Shown: positions 46,667-56,829, counted from the first letter of the stretch. The stretch is 64,000 nucleotides of DNA from Bordetella parapertussis (GCA_945865935.1 CAMBFI010000009.1:62001-126000); one strand, 5' to 3'. The notes: generated from the letters alone by a model not told the origin. Made by a program: numbers and translations.

Positions 46667-47106
46667 CCTTTTAGATCGAGACCGTCTAACCAACCGAGGG
46701 CGGACCAGACGTAAATCACGATCATCGCGATCCCGAACATAAACGCGACGGTACCGATCAAGAGAGTAAAACCAGCCACCAACACCGGCCCCCAGCCGCT
46801 AGGCTGATGCCGCAGCAGCCCAGGGTTATAGCGCGCATCAAAGCGCTGGTCACTCATGAGGCACAACACAATGGCCTCAATAAACCCATCCAGGGTGGGG
46901 ATGAACAGCAAAAAAAACGCAGGGTTTTCCCACCAGATGTCGGCAAAGCCGCACGCAACCATCAGCCCCACGCTGATTAAGGACACGAGCCACGCATAAG
47001 GGCGTTTCAAATACCACCAATGCGCACCCACGCAACCCAGAACAGCTGCCAAGAGCCCCACCGTCACTTTATTTCGAAATGCTGGCGCTGCGTGTAGAGT
47101 AGTCAT
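46663..47106 (-). CDS. TM2-like small membrane protein
   Basis: The 147-residue protein has about four hydrophobic segments. The first pair, with LGCVGAHWWYLKRPYAWLVSLISVG (about 24-48), fits the TM2 domain pattern, where a Gly-x-His and a Tyr-Leu lie between helices. A C-terminal hydrophobic pair follows a soluble loop (RYNPGLLRHQPSGWG). Function unknown. ATG at 47104-47106 was chosen; the upstream frame is not hydrophobic. Its stop overlaps the Tgl-like gene by four bases. Confidence 0.7.
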   Translation of the reverse strand: MTTLHAAPAFRNKVTVGLLAAVLGCVGAHWWYLKRPYAWLVSLISVGLMVACGFADIWWENPAFFLLFIPTLDGFIEAIVLCLMSDQRFDARYNPGLLRHQPSGWGPVLVAGFTLLIGTVAFMFGIAMIVIYVWSALGWLDGLDLKG

Positions 47107-47211
47107 GGTGCCTAGGCAAAGGGAGTCGCTTACGTGAAGCCGCAAGAATAGCCTATCCCGATCTAAGGATTCAACCAAAGACCTTAGTCTGGTCCCACGA
47201 TAGAATGCGGA

Positions 47212-48384
47212 ATGCCTTTAGAGACCCCAACCTGCGAGTTCGACATTGCCATCTTGGGTGGCGGCCCGGTAGGCTGCGCCCTGGCCTTGCTGCTCGCGCG
47301 GCTAAGCCCGAGGCCTGAGCGTATCGTCATGTTGCAGTCAGATACTTCCTCGCGCTATGGTCATACGCCGCAGAGTGATCCTAGAGTCCTTGCGGTGAAC
47401 CATGGCAGTCGCGTTTTACTCGAATCATTAGGTGCGTGGCCCGAACGCTGCGCCGACATCCGCACGATTCACGTCTCACAACGCGGTCGTCTGGGGCGTA
47501 CGTTAATTAAGCATTCGGATTTTGCTGTGCCACAACTAGGCTGTGTCGTGCGGTACGGGGCGCTGATCGAACAACTCACCCACGCTGTTCAAGAAAGCGG
47601 CGTAAGCGTGCGTCACGGCGCCAGCGCGCAAGTCATGCATCAAGACGCCCGTGGCGTACAGCTTTCGCAAGGGCCAGACAACCTACATGCTGCAATCGTT
47701 GTTCAGGCCGATGGCGGGAGCCCGACCGAAATTCGCCGCACCTATCAACAAATGGCGCTGCTCACGCGAGTGCGGGCGAGCCTCCCACGCACAGGGTGGG
47801 CGTTCGAGCGCTTCACACGTGAAGGGCCCTTGGCGATCTTGCCTCACCCCGAAGCAGCGGATCAACAATCGATCGTATGGTGTTGTGCGCCTGAGCGTGC
47901 TCAATATCTGCATACACTGAACCCAGCAGACTTTTCCCTTGCACTGACGCAGGCGTTTGGTGGGCGGCTTGGTTCGCTTGACATACAAGAGAAGGTCTCC
48001 TTATTCCCTCTCGCACTAAGCGTGCGTGCCGCCCCAGTCAATGGACGTGTCATCGCGATTGGCAATGCCGCACAAACGCTCCACCCGGTGGCCGGTCAAG
48101 GGTTGAACCTCGGCTTACGCGACGCCGCCAGCTTGGCGATCGCGTTGCGTGACTGGCTGCCCCTGACACACCAAGAACCAAGCGCAGCGCTTGAGCAGTT
48201 TGTGCGCATGCGCCAGCCCGATCGCCAGCTCACCACACATTTGACCGATTTGATGTCGCGCGTGTTCACTTCGGGCTGGCCAATTGTTGAACACTCTGCT
48301 GGCCTCGCCTTGCTCGCCATGGACCTGATTCCTGCCTTGCGCGCCCCCCTCGCAAGACATCTTTTACAGGGTTTGAGGCTGTAA
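47212..48384 (+). CDS. FAD-dependent ubiquinone biosynthesis hydroxylase, UbiH family
   Basis: A 390-residue flavin monooxygenase. The FAD loop is DIAILGGGPVGCALALLLARL (about 10-30), the second motif is DPRVLAVNHGSR, and the family signature reads GNAAQTLHPVAGQGLNLGLRDA (about 283-304). Such enzymes hydroxylate the ubiquinone ring. UbiH, UbiF and related paralogues are hard to separate by eye; the neighbourhood (pepP, dusB) favours UbiH. Confidence 0.88.
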   Translation: MPLETPTCEFDIAILGGGPVGCALALLLARLSPRPERIVMLQSDTSSRYGHTPQSDPRVLAVNHGSRVLLESLGAWPERCADIRTIHVSQRGRLGRTLIKHSDFAVPQLGCVVRYGALIEQLTHAVQESGVSVRHGASAQVMHQDARGVQLSQGPDNLHAAIVVQADGGSPTEIRRTYQQMALLTRVRASLPRTGWAFERFTREGPLAILPHPEAADQQSIVWCCAPERAQYLHTLNPADFSLALTQAFGGRLGSLDIQEKVSLFPLALSVRAAPVNGRVIAIGNAAQTLHPVAGQGLNLGLRDAASLAIALRDWLPLTHQEPSAALEQFVRMRQPDRQLTTHLTDLMSRVFTSGWPIVEHSAGLALLAMDLIPALRAPLARHLLQGLRL

Positions 48385-48430
48385 CGACGGGCAAGCCAGT
48401 TGTTGCAGTCCAACCGATTACAATTTGCGC

Positions 48431-49477
48431 ATGCAAATCGGTGCCTGGTCCCTCCCTAACAATGTGTTTGTCGCGCCCATGGCGGGCGTGACAGATCGCC
48501 CTTTTCGTCAGCTATGCAAAAAGCTGGGCGCGGGCTATGCCGTTTCGGAAATGGCAGCAAGCAATCCACAACTATGGCAAACGGTAAAGTCCTCACGCCG
48601 CCTGAACCATGACGGCGAGATCGAACCTGTCGCCGTACAGATCGCCGGAGCAGATCCCGCCATGATGGCGCAGGCTGCGGTCTTCAATATCGGCAAGGGC
48701 GCACGCATTATTGATATCAATATGGGCTGTCCGGTCAAAAAAGTGTGTCACGTCGCAGCGGGCTCGGCCTTGTTACGCCACGAAGACCTCGTTGCACGCA
48801 TCCTAGAAGCGGTCGTTCAAGCCTGTCAGCCGTTCAACGTGCCGGTCACACTCAAAACCCGCACGGGGTGGAGTCGCGACGACCGTAATGCCTTGCGCAT
48901 CGGTCAGATTGCTCAGAACGCCGGGATCGCCGCCCTGACGCTACACGGTCGCACACGTGAAGATCTCTATCTGGGTGAAGCGGAGTACGACACCATACGG
49001 GCCGTCAAGGCTAGTCTCACGATTCCTGTCGTGGCAAACGGCGATATCGACAGCCCCGAGAAAGCGCGTCAGGTACTCGCCTATACGGGAGCGGATGCCA
49101 TCATGATCGGTCGCGCAGCCCAGGGACGTCCCTGGATTTTTCGGGAGATTGACCACTTTCTGCGTACTGGGCAGTATTTAGCTGCTCCCTCTTGGAACGA
49201 AATGCGGGATTTGCTCTTGGCACATCTTGCGGATCACTACCATTTTTATGGTGAGCGCACCGGCGTGCGCACCGCGCGCAAGCACATTGGCTGGTATGTC
49301 AACGGGTTGCCAGGTGGGCAAGCCTTCGCCGACCACATCAATCGGCTGGAAAGCACGGCCGAGCAAGCGGCGGCTGTCGAGCACTGGTTTAGCGCCCAAC
49401 GTGATGTTTTGCCACACACAGGCCTGCCAAACTGCGACAATCCTAGACAAGATGTCGCCCATCAGCAGGCTGCCTAA
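48431..49477 (+). CDS. dusB: tRNA-dihydrouridine synthase B
   Basis: DusB reduces a uridine in the tRNA D-loop using FMN and NADPH. The 348-residue protein has APMAGVTDRPFR, INMGCPVKKV with the active-site Cys region, AGSALLRHEDL, TLKTRTGW, LTLHGRTREDLY, VVANGDIDSPEKA and GRAAQGRPWIFREI. ATG at 48431 precedes the conserved N-terminus. It leads directly into fis with 21 bases between, the arrangement known from E. coli. Confidence 0.95.
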   Translation: MQIGAWSLPNNVFVAPMAGVTDRPFRQLCKKLGAGYAVSEMAASNPQLWQTVKSSRRLNHDGEIEPVAVQIAGADPAMMAQAAVFNIGKGARIIDINMGCPVKKVCHVAAGSALLRHEDLVARILEAVVQACQPFNVPVTLKTRTGWSRDDRNALRIGQIAQNAGIAALTLHGRTREDLYLGEAEYDTIRAVKASLTIPVVANGDIDSPEKARQVLAYTGADAIMIGRAAQGRPWIFREIDHFLRTGQYLAAPSWNEMRDLLLAHLADHYHFYGERTGVRTARKHIGWYVNGLPGGQAFADHINRLESTAEQAAAVEHWFSAQRDVLPHTGLPNCDNPRQDVAHQQAA

Positions 49478-49498
49478 GCGCTAGACACTCTACACACC

Positions 49499-49744
49499 AT
49501 GAAACAATACAACGCTCTGCAAAGCTCGGTTCGTGAAACGCTGGAACGGTATCTTACCGATTTAGGCGACACACAACCAAACGATATGTACGACATGGTG
49601 ATCCATTGCGTGGAGCGACCCATACTGCAAATCGCCATGCAACACGCAGGCGACAACCAATCAAAAGCGGCCGACATGCTCGGCATGACGCGCAACACGC
49701 TGCGTAAAAAACTTCTTTCCCACAAACTACTTTCAGAAAAATAA
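49499..49744 (+). CDS. fis: DNA-binding protein Fis
   Basis: A nucleoid protein and regulator of stable RNA genes. The 81-residue protein ends in the Fis helix-turn-helix: [26 protein letters not shown] (about 50-75), with the preceding [17 protein letters not shown] dimer helix. It lacks the longer N-terminal beta-hairpin arm of E. coli Fis (98 residues), as is common in betaproteobacteria. Cotranscribed with dusB and followed by purH after 7 bases. Confidence 0.95.
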   Translation: MKQYNALQSSVRETLERYLTDLGDTQPNDMYDMVIHCVERPILQIAMQHAGDNQSKAADMLGMTRNTLRKKLLSHKLLSEK

Positions 49745-49751
49745 GCCTGCA

Positions 49752-51341
49752 ATGAAAATTAAAACAGCCTTGCTCTCCGTTTCAGACAAAGACGGTATTG
49801 TTGAATTCGCGCAGGCGCTTACCTCGCGTGGCGTGCGCCTCTTGTCTACCGGTGGCACCGCTAAACTACTCGCGCAAGCTGGTCTCAAGGTCACCGAGGT
49901 TGCCAAACACACTGGCTCCCCAGAAATCCTCGACGGTCGCGTTAAAACGCTGCATCCGAAGATTCATGGCGGATTGCTCGCGCGACGCGATAGTGATGCG
50001 CACATGGCGACCCTCAAAAAACATAAGATCGATCGCATCGATCTGTTGGTCGTCAACCTCTACCCGTTTCGTCAAGCCGTTGCCAAGCCTGACTGCACGT
50101 TTGCCGACGCCGTAGAGAATATCGATATCGGCGGACCCGCCATGCTGCGTGCCGCCGCCAAAAATCATGGCACCGAAGAGGGTGGCGTCACGGTCGTCAT
50201 CGATCCCGCCGACTACCCCGCCGTACTCCAAGAAATCGATCAGCGCGGGTCGACCTCTTACGGCTTGCGCTTAAAACTCGCCACCAAGGTATATGCCCAT
50301 ACCGCCGCCTACGATGGCGCGATCGCCAATTACCTCAGCAGCCTGACTGAAGCGGAGCCCGCTCAAGACAACGTGCCTGCACGCAGTACCTGGCCAGACG
50401 TGCTGACCCTCCAAGTCCATCAGCAACAAGTCCTGCGCTATGGCGAAAACGCTCAACAACTCTCAGCCTTCTACACTGACCCCACGCGACAAGCGGGCTT
50501 GCTTGGCAACTTTGTTCAGTTACAGGGCAAAGAACTTTCTTACAACAACATCGCGGATTCCGATGCCGCCTGGGATTGCGTGCGTAGCTTTAGCAACCAC
50601 GCTTGCGTGATCGTCAAACATGCCAATCCTTGTGGCGTAGCGACAGCCGACACTACGCTTGATGCGTACAACAAGGCTTTCAAGACCGACCCCACCTCTG
50701 CCTTTGGTGGAATCATCGCCTTTAACCGTAAGGTCGACCTGGCCACAGCCCAAGCCGTCAGCGGACAATTCGTTGAAGTCCTCTTGGCTCCAGCCTACGA
50801 CAAAGACGCCCTCGCACTGCTCGCAGCAAAGAAGAATGTACGCGTCTTGCGCGTACCAATGGGAACCGGACAAAACGACATCGACGTCAAGCGCGTCGGT
50901 GGCGGTTGGCTGATCCAAACTCCAGACTCAGGCACCACTGCAGCCAAAGATTTGCGCGTTGTGACACACAAGCAGCCAACCCCTCAACAAATGGCTGACT
51001 TACTATTTGCCTGGAAAGTAGCAAAGTTCGTGAAATCTAATGCCATCGTTTTCTGTGGTGACGGGATGACGTTGGGCGTCGGTGCTGGCCAAATGAGCCG
51101 AATCGACTCTGCGCGCATAGCCTCCATTAAGGCAGAAAATGCAGGCTTGACACTCAAGGGCTCGGCGGTCGCCTCCGACGCGTTTTTCCCCTTCCGCGAT
51201 GGTCTGGATGTCGTGATTGATGCGGGCGCGACCTGCGTGATCCAGCCCGGTGGCAGTATGCGTGATGACGAGGTGATCGCCGCCGCGAACGAGCGCGGCA
51301 TCGCCATGGTACTCACTGGCATGCGGCACTTCCGCCACTAA
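49752..51341 (+). CDS. purH: Bifunctional AICAR formyltransferase / IMP cyclohydrolase
   Basis: PurH does the last two steps of IMP synthesis. The 529-residue protein has the N-terminal cyclohydrolase domain ([43 protein letters not shown]) and the formyltransferase domain ([70 protein letters not shown]). Usual family reading is GENPHQ; here it is GENAQQ. It starts 7 bases after fis. Confidence 0.97.
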   Translation: MKIKTALLSVSDKDGIVEFAQALTSRGVRLLSTGGTAKLLAQAGLKVTEVAKHTGSPEILDGRVKTLHPKIHGGLLARRDSDAHMATLKKHKIDRIDLLVVNLYPFRQAVAKPDCTFADAVENIDIGGPAMLRAAAKNHGTEEGGVTVVIDPADYPAVLQEIDQRGSTSYGLRLKLATKVYAHTAAYDGAIANYLSSLTEAEPAQDNVPARSTWPDVLTLQVHQQQVLRYGENAQQLSAFYTDPTRQAGLLGNFVQLQGKELSYNNIADSDAAWDCVRSFSNHACVIVKHANPCGVATADTTLDAYNKAFKTDPTSAFGGIIAFNRKVDLATAQAVSGQFVEVLLAPAYDKDALALLAAKKNVRVLRVPMGTGQNDIDVKRVGGGWLIQTPDSGTTAAKDLRVVTHKQPTPQQMADLLFAWKVAKFVKSNAIVFCGDGMTLGVGAGQMSRIDSARIASIKAENAGLTLKGSAVASDAFFPFRDGLDVVIDAGATCVIQPGGSMRDDEVIAAANERGIAMVLTGMRHFRH

Positions 51342-51353
51342 GCTGATGACCTC

Positions 51354-51905
51354 ATGAGAATTCTTGGCGTTGACCCGGGCTTACGGCGAACTGGCTTCGG
51401 CGTCATCGACGCTAAAGGCGCCACGCTATCCTACGTTGCAAGTGGAACAATCGTCGTACCAACTAATGTGACTCTACCGCTGCGCTTGAAAGTCATTCTC
51501 GACAATTTGCGACAAATCGTCGAGGACACCAAGCCCGATGTTGCAGCGTTGGAAATCGTTTTCATGAATACCAACCCGGCCAGCACGCTCCTGCTCGGTC
51601 AAGCGCGCGGCGCGGCGCTCTGTGCGCTAGCGGATCGTGATCTAGCCGTCCACGAGTACACCGCATTGCAGATAAAAAAATCTGTTGTTGGTGCCGGACG
51701 TGCAGCAAAAGAACAGGTGCAGCTGATGGTGCAACGTCTGCTACGCCTAGACGGTGTGCCCCCAGCCGATGCGGCCGATGCGCTCGCCTGCGCGATCTGT
51801 CATGCGCACATCGTCCCACTCACCGAAAAACTTGGTCAAATGAACTACCAAGCACGCACATCACGTGGTCGTACACGCGTGCGGGCAGGACGCTTACTGG
51901 GTTAG
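51354..51905 (+). CDS. ruvC: Crossover junction endonuclease RuvC
   Basis: RuvC cuts Holliday junctions. The 183-residue protein has the first catalytic Asp in [13 protein letters not shown] (Asp7), a Glu in [20 protein letters not shown] and acidic residues in [16 protein letters not shown] near residue 140. The basic tail ([16 protein letters not shown]) probably helps bind DNA. It is 12 bases after purH and 25 before ruvA. Confidence 0.97.
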   Translation: MRILGVDPGLRRTGFGVIDAKGATLSYVASGTIVVPTNVTLPLRLKVILDNLRQIVEDTKPDVAALEIVFMNTNPASTLLLGQARGAALCALADRDLAVHEYTALQIKKSVVGAGRAAKEQVQLMVQRLLRLDGVPPADAADALACAICHAHIVPLTEKLGQMNYQARTSRGRTRVRAGRLLG

Positions 51906-51930
51906 CCACCCGTTTACTCAAGGACTCAGC

Positions 51931-52503
51931 ATGATAGGTCGCCTCACCGGTACGTTGTTTGAAAAAATGCCTCCGCGCATTGGTCTAGATGTACAAGGCG
52001 TAGGCTACGACATCGATGTCTCCATGACGACGTTTTACGCGCTGCCAGAGTTAGGCACACAAGTCACGCTCTTGACGCATCTCACGGTGCGTGAAGATGC
52101 ACATATTCTGTACGGCTTTTCTACTGCGGAAGAACGTGCGACCTTCCGAGAGCTCATTAAGGTGAGCGGCATCGGCGCACGCACAGCCCTGGCCGTCCTA
52201 TCAGGCATGTCCGCCACCGAACTTGCGCAGGCCATCACACTACAAGAGCCAGCACGATTAATGCGTGTGCCTGGTATCGGTAAAAAAACCGCTGAGCGCC
52301 TATTGTTAGAAATGAAAGGTAAGCTCGGTGCTGATCTAGGCGTGCAACCCACAGCGGTCGCAGGCACGCAAAACGACGTCCTTCATGCCCTGACTGCGCT
52401 GGGGTACTCTGAGCGTGAAGCGCTCGGTGCGTTAAAAACACTTCCAGATGGTGTGAGTGTTTCTGACGGTATTCGACTCGCCCTCAAGGGTCTCTCTCGC
52501 TAA
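51931..52503 (+). CDS. ruvA: Holliday junction helicase subunit RuvA
   Basis: The tetrameric RuvA binds the junction and recruits RuvB. The 190-residue protein has the OB-like domain ([25 protein letters not shown]), two helix-hairpin-helix motifs ([15 protein letters not shown] and [16 protein letters not shown]) and the RuvB-binding C-terminal domain ([15 protein letters not shown]). ATG at 51931 begins the canonical N-terminus. ruvB is not next; it lies 5.4 kb downstream. Confidence 0.97.
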   Translation: MIGRLTGTLFEKMPPRIGLDVQGVGYDIDVSMTTFYALPELGTQVTLLTHLTVREDAHILYGFSTAEERATFRELIKVSGIGARTALAVLSGMSATELAQAITLQEPARLMRVPGIGKKTAERLLLEMKGKLGADLGVQPTAVAGTQNDVLHALTALGYSEREALGALKTLPDGVSVSDGIRLALKGLSR

Positions 52504-52521
52504 AGCATTCACGGATCTTCT

Positions 52522-53856
52522 ATGAGCCACATCATTCATCGTTCTCTGCTTAAAACGCCTTTAACGGCTGCACGTGCGCAGGGCATTCACATTTTTGATC
52601 AACACGATAAGGCCTATATCGATGCAAGTGGCGGCGCTGCGGTGTCGTGTTTGGGCCATGGACATCCGGACGTGCTGGCGGCGATGCATGCCCAAATCGA
52701 TCAACATGCTTATGCACACACGGGCTTCTTTACCTCCGAGGTCACTGAAGAGTTGGCCAACCACCTCATCGAGCACGCTCCGAAAGAACTCGGCAACGTC
52801 TATTTCGTTTCAGGCGGCTCAGAGGCCGTCGAAGCATCCCTTAAATTAGCGCGTCAGTACTGTGTTGAAATTGGTCAGCCTGAGCGAACGGTCTTTGTCG
52901 CTAGGCGACAGAGCTATCACGGCAATACCCTTGGCGCCTTGGCCATCAGCGGTAACGAGCAGCGACGCAAACAATTCGCTCCCCTACTCATGGACGTGCC
53001 ACGCGTTGGCCCTTGCTATGAATATCGCGATCGTGGGGCGGGTGAGACCCAAGATGCCTACACCGCTCGCCTGCTTAAGGAAATTGAAGACACCTTCATC
53101 ACCACCGGGCCAGAAAAAATCATCGCGTTCTGTGCAGAAACAGTTGGGGGCGCCACCGCGGGTGTGCTTCCTCCGACCCCTGGATATTTTCGTGGCGTAC
53201 GCGCACTGTGCGACCGCTATGGCATTTTGCTGATCGCTGACGAAGTCATGTGTGGCATGGGACGCACAGGCACACTCTATGCGTTTGAGCCTGAGCAAAT
53301 CATTCCCGACATCGTGGTGATCGCCAAAGGCTTGGGCGGCGGCTATCAGCCTATTGGTGCCTTTCTGGCGCATAACCGCATCATTGACGCACTTCGCCAA
53401 AAAAGCGGTAGCTTTCAGCACGGGCATACCTACCTTGGTCATCCAGTCGCCTCGGCTGCAGCCCTCGCGGTGCAACGCGTGATCCAACGCGACGGCTTGC
53501 TCGCCCAAGTCCGTGCGCGAGGCGCTTATTTGACACGCGTACTACAGCAGCGTTTTAAGGAGCACCCCTTCGTGGGCGATATCCGCGGTCGTGGGCTTTT
53601 TATGGCGCTTGAACTGGTCGAAGACCGTGCCTCCAAAACGCCCTTTGATCACAACAAGAAACTACATGCTGTCGTGAAGGCGCAAGCCTTTGATAATGGC
53701 TTGTTGGTCTACCCGATGGGCGGGACCATCGACGGCGAACGGGGTGATCACGTACTACTGGCTCCACCGTTCATCACTTCAGAGGGCGATCTCGATCGGA
53801 TTGTCGAGTTGCTCGCCCTCTCGATCGATCAATCAATCAATTCTTGCGCCCGATAG
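52522..53856 (+). CDS. Class III aminotransferase (PLP)
   Basis: The 444-residue enzyme has the subgroup-II pattern: FVSGGSEAVEASLKLARQY, YHGNTLGALAISGN, the PLP Asp in LLIADEVMCGMGRTG (Asp240) and the Schiff-base Lys in IVVIAKGLGGGYQPIGAF (Lys269), then GHTYLGHPVASAAALAV. Relatives use omega-amino acids, taurine, beta-alanine or putrescine; its YHGNT and GHTY elements fit the 'aspartate aminotransferase family' group, with no firm substrate. It begins 18 bases after ruvA, so it extends the ruvCA transcript, and its tail overlaps the Bug gene by 24 bases. Confidence 0.9.
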   Translation: MSHIIHRSLLKTPLTAARAQGIHIFDQHDKAYIDASGGAAVSCLGHGHPDVLAAMHAQIDQHAYAHTGFFTSEVTEELANHLIEHAPKELGNVYFVSGGSEAVEASLKLARQYCVEIGQPERTVFVARRQSYHGNTLGALAISGNEQRRKQFAPLLMDVPRVGPCYEYRDRGAGETQDAYTARLLKEIEDTFITTGPEKIIAFCAETVGGATAGVLPPTPGYFRGVRALCDRYGILLIADEVMCGMGRTGTLYAFEPEQIIPDIVVIAKGLGGGYQPIGAFLAHNRIIDALRQKSGSFQHGHTYLGHPVASAAALAVQRVIQRDGLLAQVRARGAYLTRVLQQRFKEHPFVGDIRGRGLFMALELVEDRASKTPFDHNKKLHAVVKAQAFDNGLLVYPMGGTIDGERGDHVLLAPPFITSEGDLDRIVELLALSIDQSINSCAR

Positions 53857-54810
53857 CTTGACCGCCTGCGCCCAATTGACCACCTCTGCGTCGATCACTT
53901 TCTGAAACGCTGCGGGGGTGCTGTTGTTGACTTCACCCCCCATGTCTTGAAGCCGTTGGGTCATGCCGGGCTCAGCAACAATACGTCGGACATCAGCAGA
54001 AATTTTTTCACGTAAGGCTGCGGGCATTGAGGCAGGGCCATACAACCCAAACCACGTCGCAGCCGTGAAGCCTGGCATTCCGGCCTCAGCTGTTGTGGGA
54101 ACACCTTGCAGTGCAGCCACACGCTCCCCATGTGCAAGCGCGATCGCACGCAACTTGCCCGATTTAATGTAGGGCAAGGCTGCAGACAGCGTCACAAACG
54201 CAACCTGCACCTGACCGCCCATCAAGTCAGTCAACATAGGCGTGTCGCCCTTATAGGGCACATGTACAAGCTGAGTCCCTGTTTGAGACTTAAACAATTC
54301 GCCAGTGAGGTGCTGAGGGGTGCCGTTTCCCGTCGACGCCATCGTTAAGCCATTTTTTTGCGTTTTGGCATAGTCGATGAGCTCTTTCAGTGTCTTGGCT
54401 GGAACGGCAGGGTTCGTGACCAGCACTAAGGGAATGGTCGACACCAAGGTGATCGGTCCAAAATCCTTGATGGGATCGTAGTTAAGTTTTCGATATAGGC
54501 TGGCGCTAATCGTGTGCGCTGCCGTGGTCATGTAAAGCGTGTAGCCGTCACCCGGAGCGCGCGCCAAGGCCTCGGCTGCGACGGTCGTACCCGCCCCAGG
54601 CTTGTTGGTCACCACCACCTGCTGCTTCCATGCCGTCGTTAATTTCTCGGCGAGCATCCGAGCAATCACATCGGTCGCACCGCCCGCAGGATAAGGCACA
54701 ACAATCGTGACCGGTTTGTCGGGGTACGCAGCAGCTGCTGTCGCACCCGCAAGAAAAAATGCCGTCAGCCAACCGAGCAATGCTTTACTGCAAATTGTAC
54801 GAAAACCCAT
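53833..54810 (-). CDS. Bug-family (TctC) periplasmic substrate-binding protein
   Basis: The 325-residue receptor has a signal peptide (CSKALLGWLTAFFLAGATAAAA) and the Bug motifs YPDKPVTIVVPYPAGGATD (21-residue region near 30-48), NKPGAGTTV and PGDGYTLYM. The ligand is unknown, and no TctA/TctB genes accompany it. A GTG at 54819 and ATG codons at 54816 and 54810 could start it; the ATG at 54810 lies seven bases after GAGGT and is preferred. It follows an SDR gene by 10 bases on the same strand, so the two are probably co-transcribed and may serve one catabolic pathway. Confidence 0.92.
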   Translation of the reverse strand: MGFRTICSKALLGWLTAFFLAGATAAAAYPDKPVTIVVPYPAGGATDVIARMLAEKLTTAWKQQVVVTNKPGAGTTVAAEALARAPGDGYTLYMTTAAHTISASLYRKLNYDPIKDFGPITLVSTIPLVLVTNPAVPAKTLKELIDYAKTQKNGLTMASTGNGTPQHLTGELFKSQTGTQLVHVPYKGDTPMLTDLMGGQVQVAFVTLSAALPYIKSGKLRAIALAHGERVAALQGVPTTAEAGMPGFTAATWFGLYGPASMPAALREKISADVRRIVAEPGMTQRLQDMGGEVNNSTPAAFQKVIDAEVVNWAQAVKLSGARID

Positions 54811-54820
54811 ATTCATCACC

Positions 54821-55855
54821 TCAGAGTTTAGTGGTCGAGTTATCTTGCTGTTCGCGCCATGCCAACAGTCGCATCACCCCTTCACGCATTTGCACCAAGG
54901 GCTTCCATCCAATCACCTCACCCGCCTTGTCGTGCGGGATGTGAAACGCACCTCCAGAAGTCAAGCGGACCTTGCCAGGCGGATCAGGGCGCACTTCCGG
55001 TTTGAGATCACTCTTGCAATAGTCAAGAACAAGCTGGACAAGCTCACCGGTTGTAATCGGTGCAGGACCCGACACATTGACAGCAACGTCAGTCGCGGCA
55101 CTCTGCAAGGCGGCGACGTTTGCGCGCGCCACATCCGATACGTGTACAAAATGCTTGGTATCTTTGCCATCGCCTGGCAGAACAGGGGCTTGCCCTTTAC
55201 GCACGAGATCGTAGGTCTCCATGATGTAGAGCGAGTTCGCCGCACGATAATGCTGGCGCTCTCCATAGACAGTCGAGTAGCGCAACACCACATAATCTTG
55301 TCCAGTGCTTTGATGGTAGTGGCGACACAACTGCTCACCCATGATTTTTGAAGCACCATAGAGGATCGCCGCCGGTGGTGCCCCGACCGAATGAAAGGGA
55401 ATCTCTTCAGATAAAGCGCCCTCGATGCCTGGGCCATACCCGTAGACGGCATTCGAGGACGCAAAGATAATTTTTTTGACATGATTGACGCGACACGCTT
55501 CGAGCATGTTCTGCGCCCCGCGAATATTGACATCGACAGCCTGCCAAGGCGTTTGAGAAAATCCAAGGGTCATGTAAGCGGCCAAATGGACCACGCCGTC
55601 CACGCCTTCGGTGGCCGCAAGCAAATCGGGTAAACGCATCAGATCAGCACGCACGATTTTGATGCGTGGTTCATGTTGCAAATGCGCGATCGCATCCATT
55701 GACCCAAACGAGAAATTATCTAATAGCAATACTTCTCGCGCACCCTCTTTCAAGAGCAAGTCGGCGGTGTGTGATCCCACTAAACTTGCAGCACCTGCAA
55801 TGAGTATGCGGGAATCTTTTATGTTGAGCGCTTTACCTTGTTTTACAGTTGTCAT
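54821..55855 (-). CDS. NAD-dependent epimerase/dehydratase (extended SDR)
   Basis: The 344-residue protein has the extended SDR fold: IAGAASLVGSH as nucleotide loop, DNFSFGS, VHLAAYMT, FASSNAVYG, and the catalytic Tyr/Lys in YGASK. The usual GxxGxxG is GAASLVG, so the second Gly is Ser. Relatives act on nucleotide sugars, but the companion Bug receptor and the aminotransferase point to small-molecule catabolism, perhaps of uronic or related acids; that is inference. ATG at 55853-55855. Confidence 0.85.
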   Translation of the reverse strand: MTTVKQGKALNIKDSRILIAGAASLVGSHTADLLLKEGAREVLLLDNFSFGSMDAIAHLQHEPRIKIVRADLMRLPDLLAATEGVDGVVHLAAYMTLGFSQTPWQAVDVNIRGAQNMLEACRVNHVKKIIFASSNAVYGYGPGIEGALSEEIPFHSVGAPPAAILYGASKIMGEQLCRHYHQSTGQDYVVLRYSTVYGERQHYRAANSLYIMETYDLVRKGQAPVLPGDGKDTKHFVHVSDVARANVAALQSAATDVAVNVSGPAPITTGELVQLVLDYCKSDLKPEVRPDPPGKVRLTSGGAFHIPHDKAGEVIGWKPLVQMREGVMRLLAWREQQDNSTTKL

Positions 55856-55879
55856 GGTCTCGAACCCTGTTGATATCTT

Positions 55880-56800
55880 TTAAGTGGCGGGGGCTAAGTA
55901 AGCCGGGGCGACGGACTCGAGCGGAGTCGGCACGACCCCCAGACGCGCATCCATTGGCTGCGCCGCGACGTTGTCGATGGTCAGGGACGCCAAGTTGTCA
56001 CGTGAAAGTAAAGGCTCGCCTGGCAATAGCTCGAAGGCAAGCGCCTGGAGTCGGCCTAAGCTCATCGGCAAATTCACCACCATGCGCGGATGGCCACTCC
56101 ACAGCGCAGCCAGTTTGACGAGCTCGCCTAAGGTGTAGACACGGGGACCAGCCAAATCGAAGGTTTGGTTGACTGCAAACGGGGCCGTTGCCACGTTGAG
56201 GATCGCGTCGGTCACATCGGAGACATACACAGGCTGCATTTTTGCGTAGGCACCTGCCATGGGCAGGATGGGCAAGTATTTCGCCAAGCCTGCGAACATA
56301 TTCATAAAACGATCTTGAGGCCCAAACACAACCGAGGGTCTAAAAATCGTATAACTCTCGTGCGTCGCGTCTGTGTACGCGCGTTTGATCGCGGCCTCGC
56401 CCGCAGCCTTTGACCGCAGATAACCGCTCGGACCCTGCGCATCCGCACCAAGCGCGCTAATGTGGATGAACCGCGCGGTCCCTGAACGACAGCAGGCTTG
56501 CGCGATACGTTTGGGCAGTTGTACATGGGCCCGATCAAAGTCTGGGCCAAAAGGATCACCACTACGACTATGCAAAATACCGACTAGGTTCACCACCAAA
56601 TCACAGCCAGCGACCAACCGCTCCAGTGTCGCGTCGTCATGCACGTCTGACTGCATCACCGTCACGGTGGGATGCACCATGAGTTCTCGTCCGCGTTTGT
56701 ATTGTCGCGTTGGCACATGCACCACATGGCCTTGGGCCACGAGCCGACCCACCAGATGGCGTCCAATAAAACCAGCACCACCAATCACCAGCACACGCAT
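55880..56800 (-). CDS. SDR protein, complex I NDUFA9-like family
   Basis: The 306-residue protein has a classic loop VLVIGGAGFIGRHLVGRL, a VVNLVGIL strand, FIHISALGADAQGPSGYLRSKAAGE (with YxxxK as YLRSK, about 118-142) and IFRPSVVFGPQDRFMN. That FRPSVVFGPxDxF motif is typical of NDUFA9-like (atypical SDR, NmrA-like) proteins. In bacteria its role is not clear, as complex I here does not need it. It starts the minus-strand group with the other SDR and Bug gene, 24 bases before the first. Confidence 0.9.
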   Translation of the reverse strand: MRVLVIGGAGFIGRHLVGRLVAQGHVVHVPTRQYKRGRELMVHPTVTVMQSDVHDDATLERLVAGCDLVVNLVGILHSRSGDPFGPDFDRAHVQLPKRIAQACCRSGTARFIHISALGADAQGPSGYLRSKAAGEAAIKRAYTDATHESYTIFRPSVVFGPQDRFMNMFAGLAKYLPILPMAGAYAKMQPVYVSDVTDAILNVATAPFAVNQTFDLAGPRVYTLGELVKLAALWSGHPRMVVNLPMSLGRLQALAFELLPGEPLLSRDNLASLTIDNVAAQPMDARLGVVPTPLESVAPAYLAPAT

Positions 56801-56829
56801 GTCGTATTACCCCTTTAAATCAGCAATGA

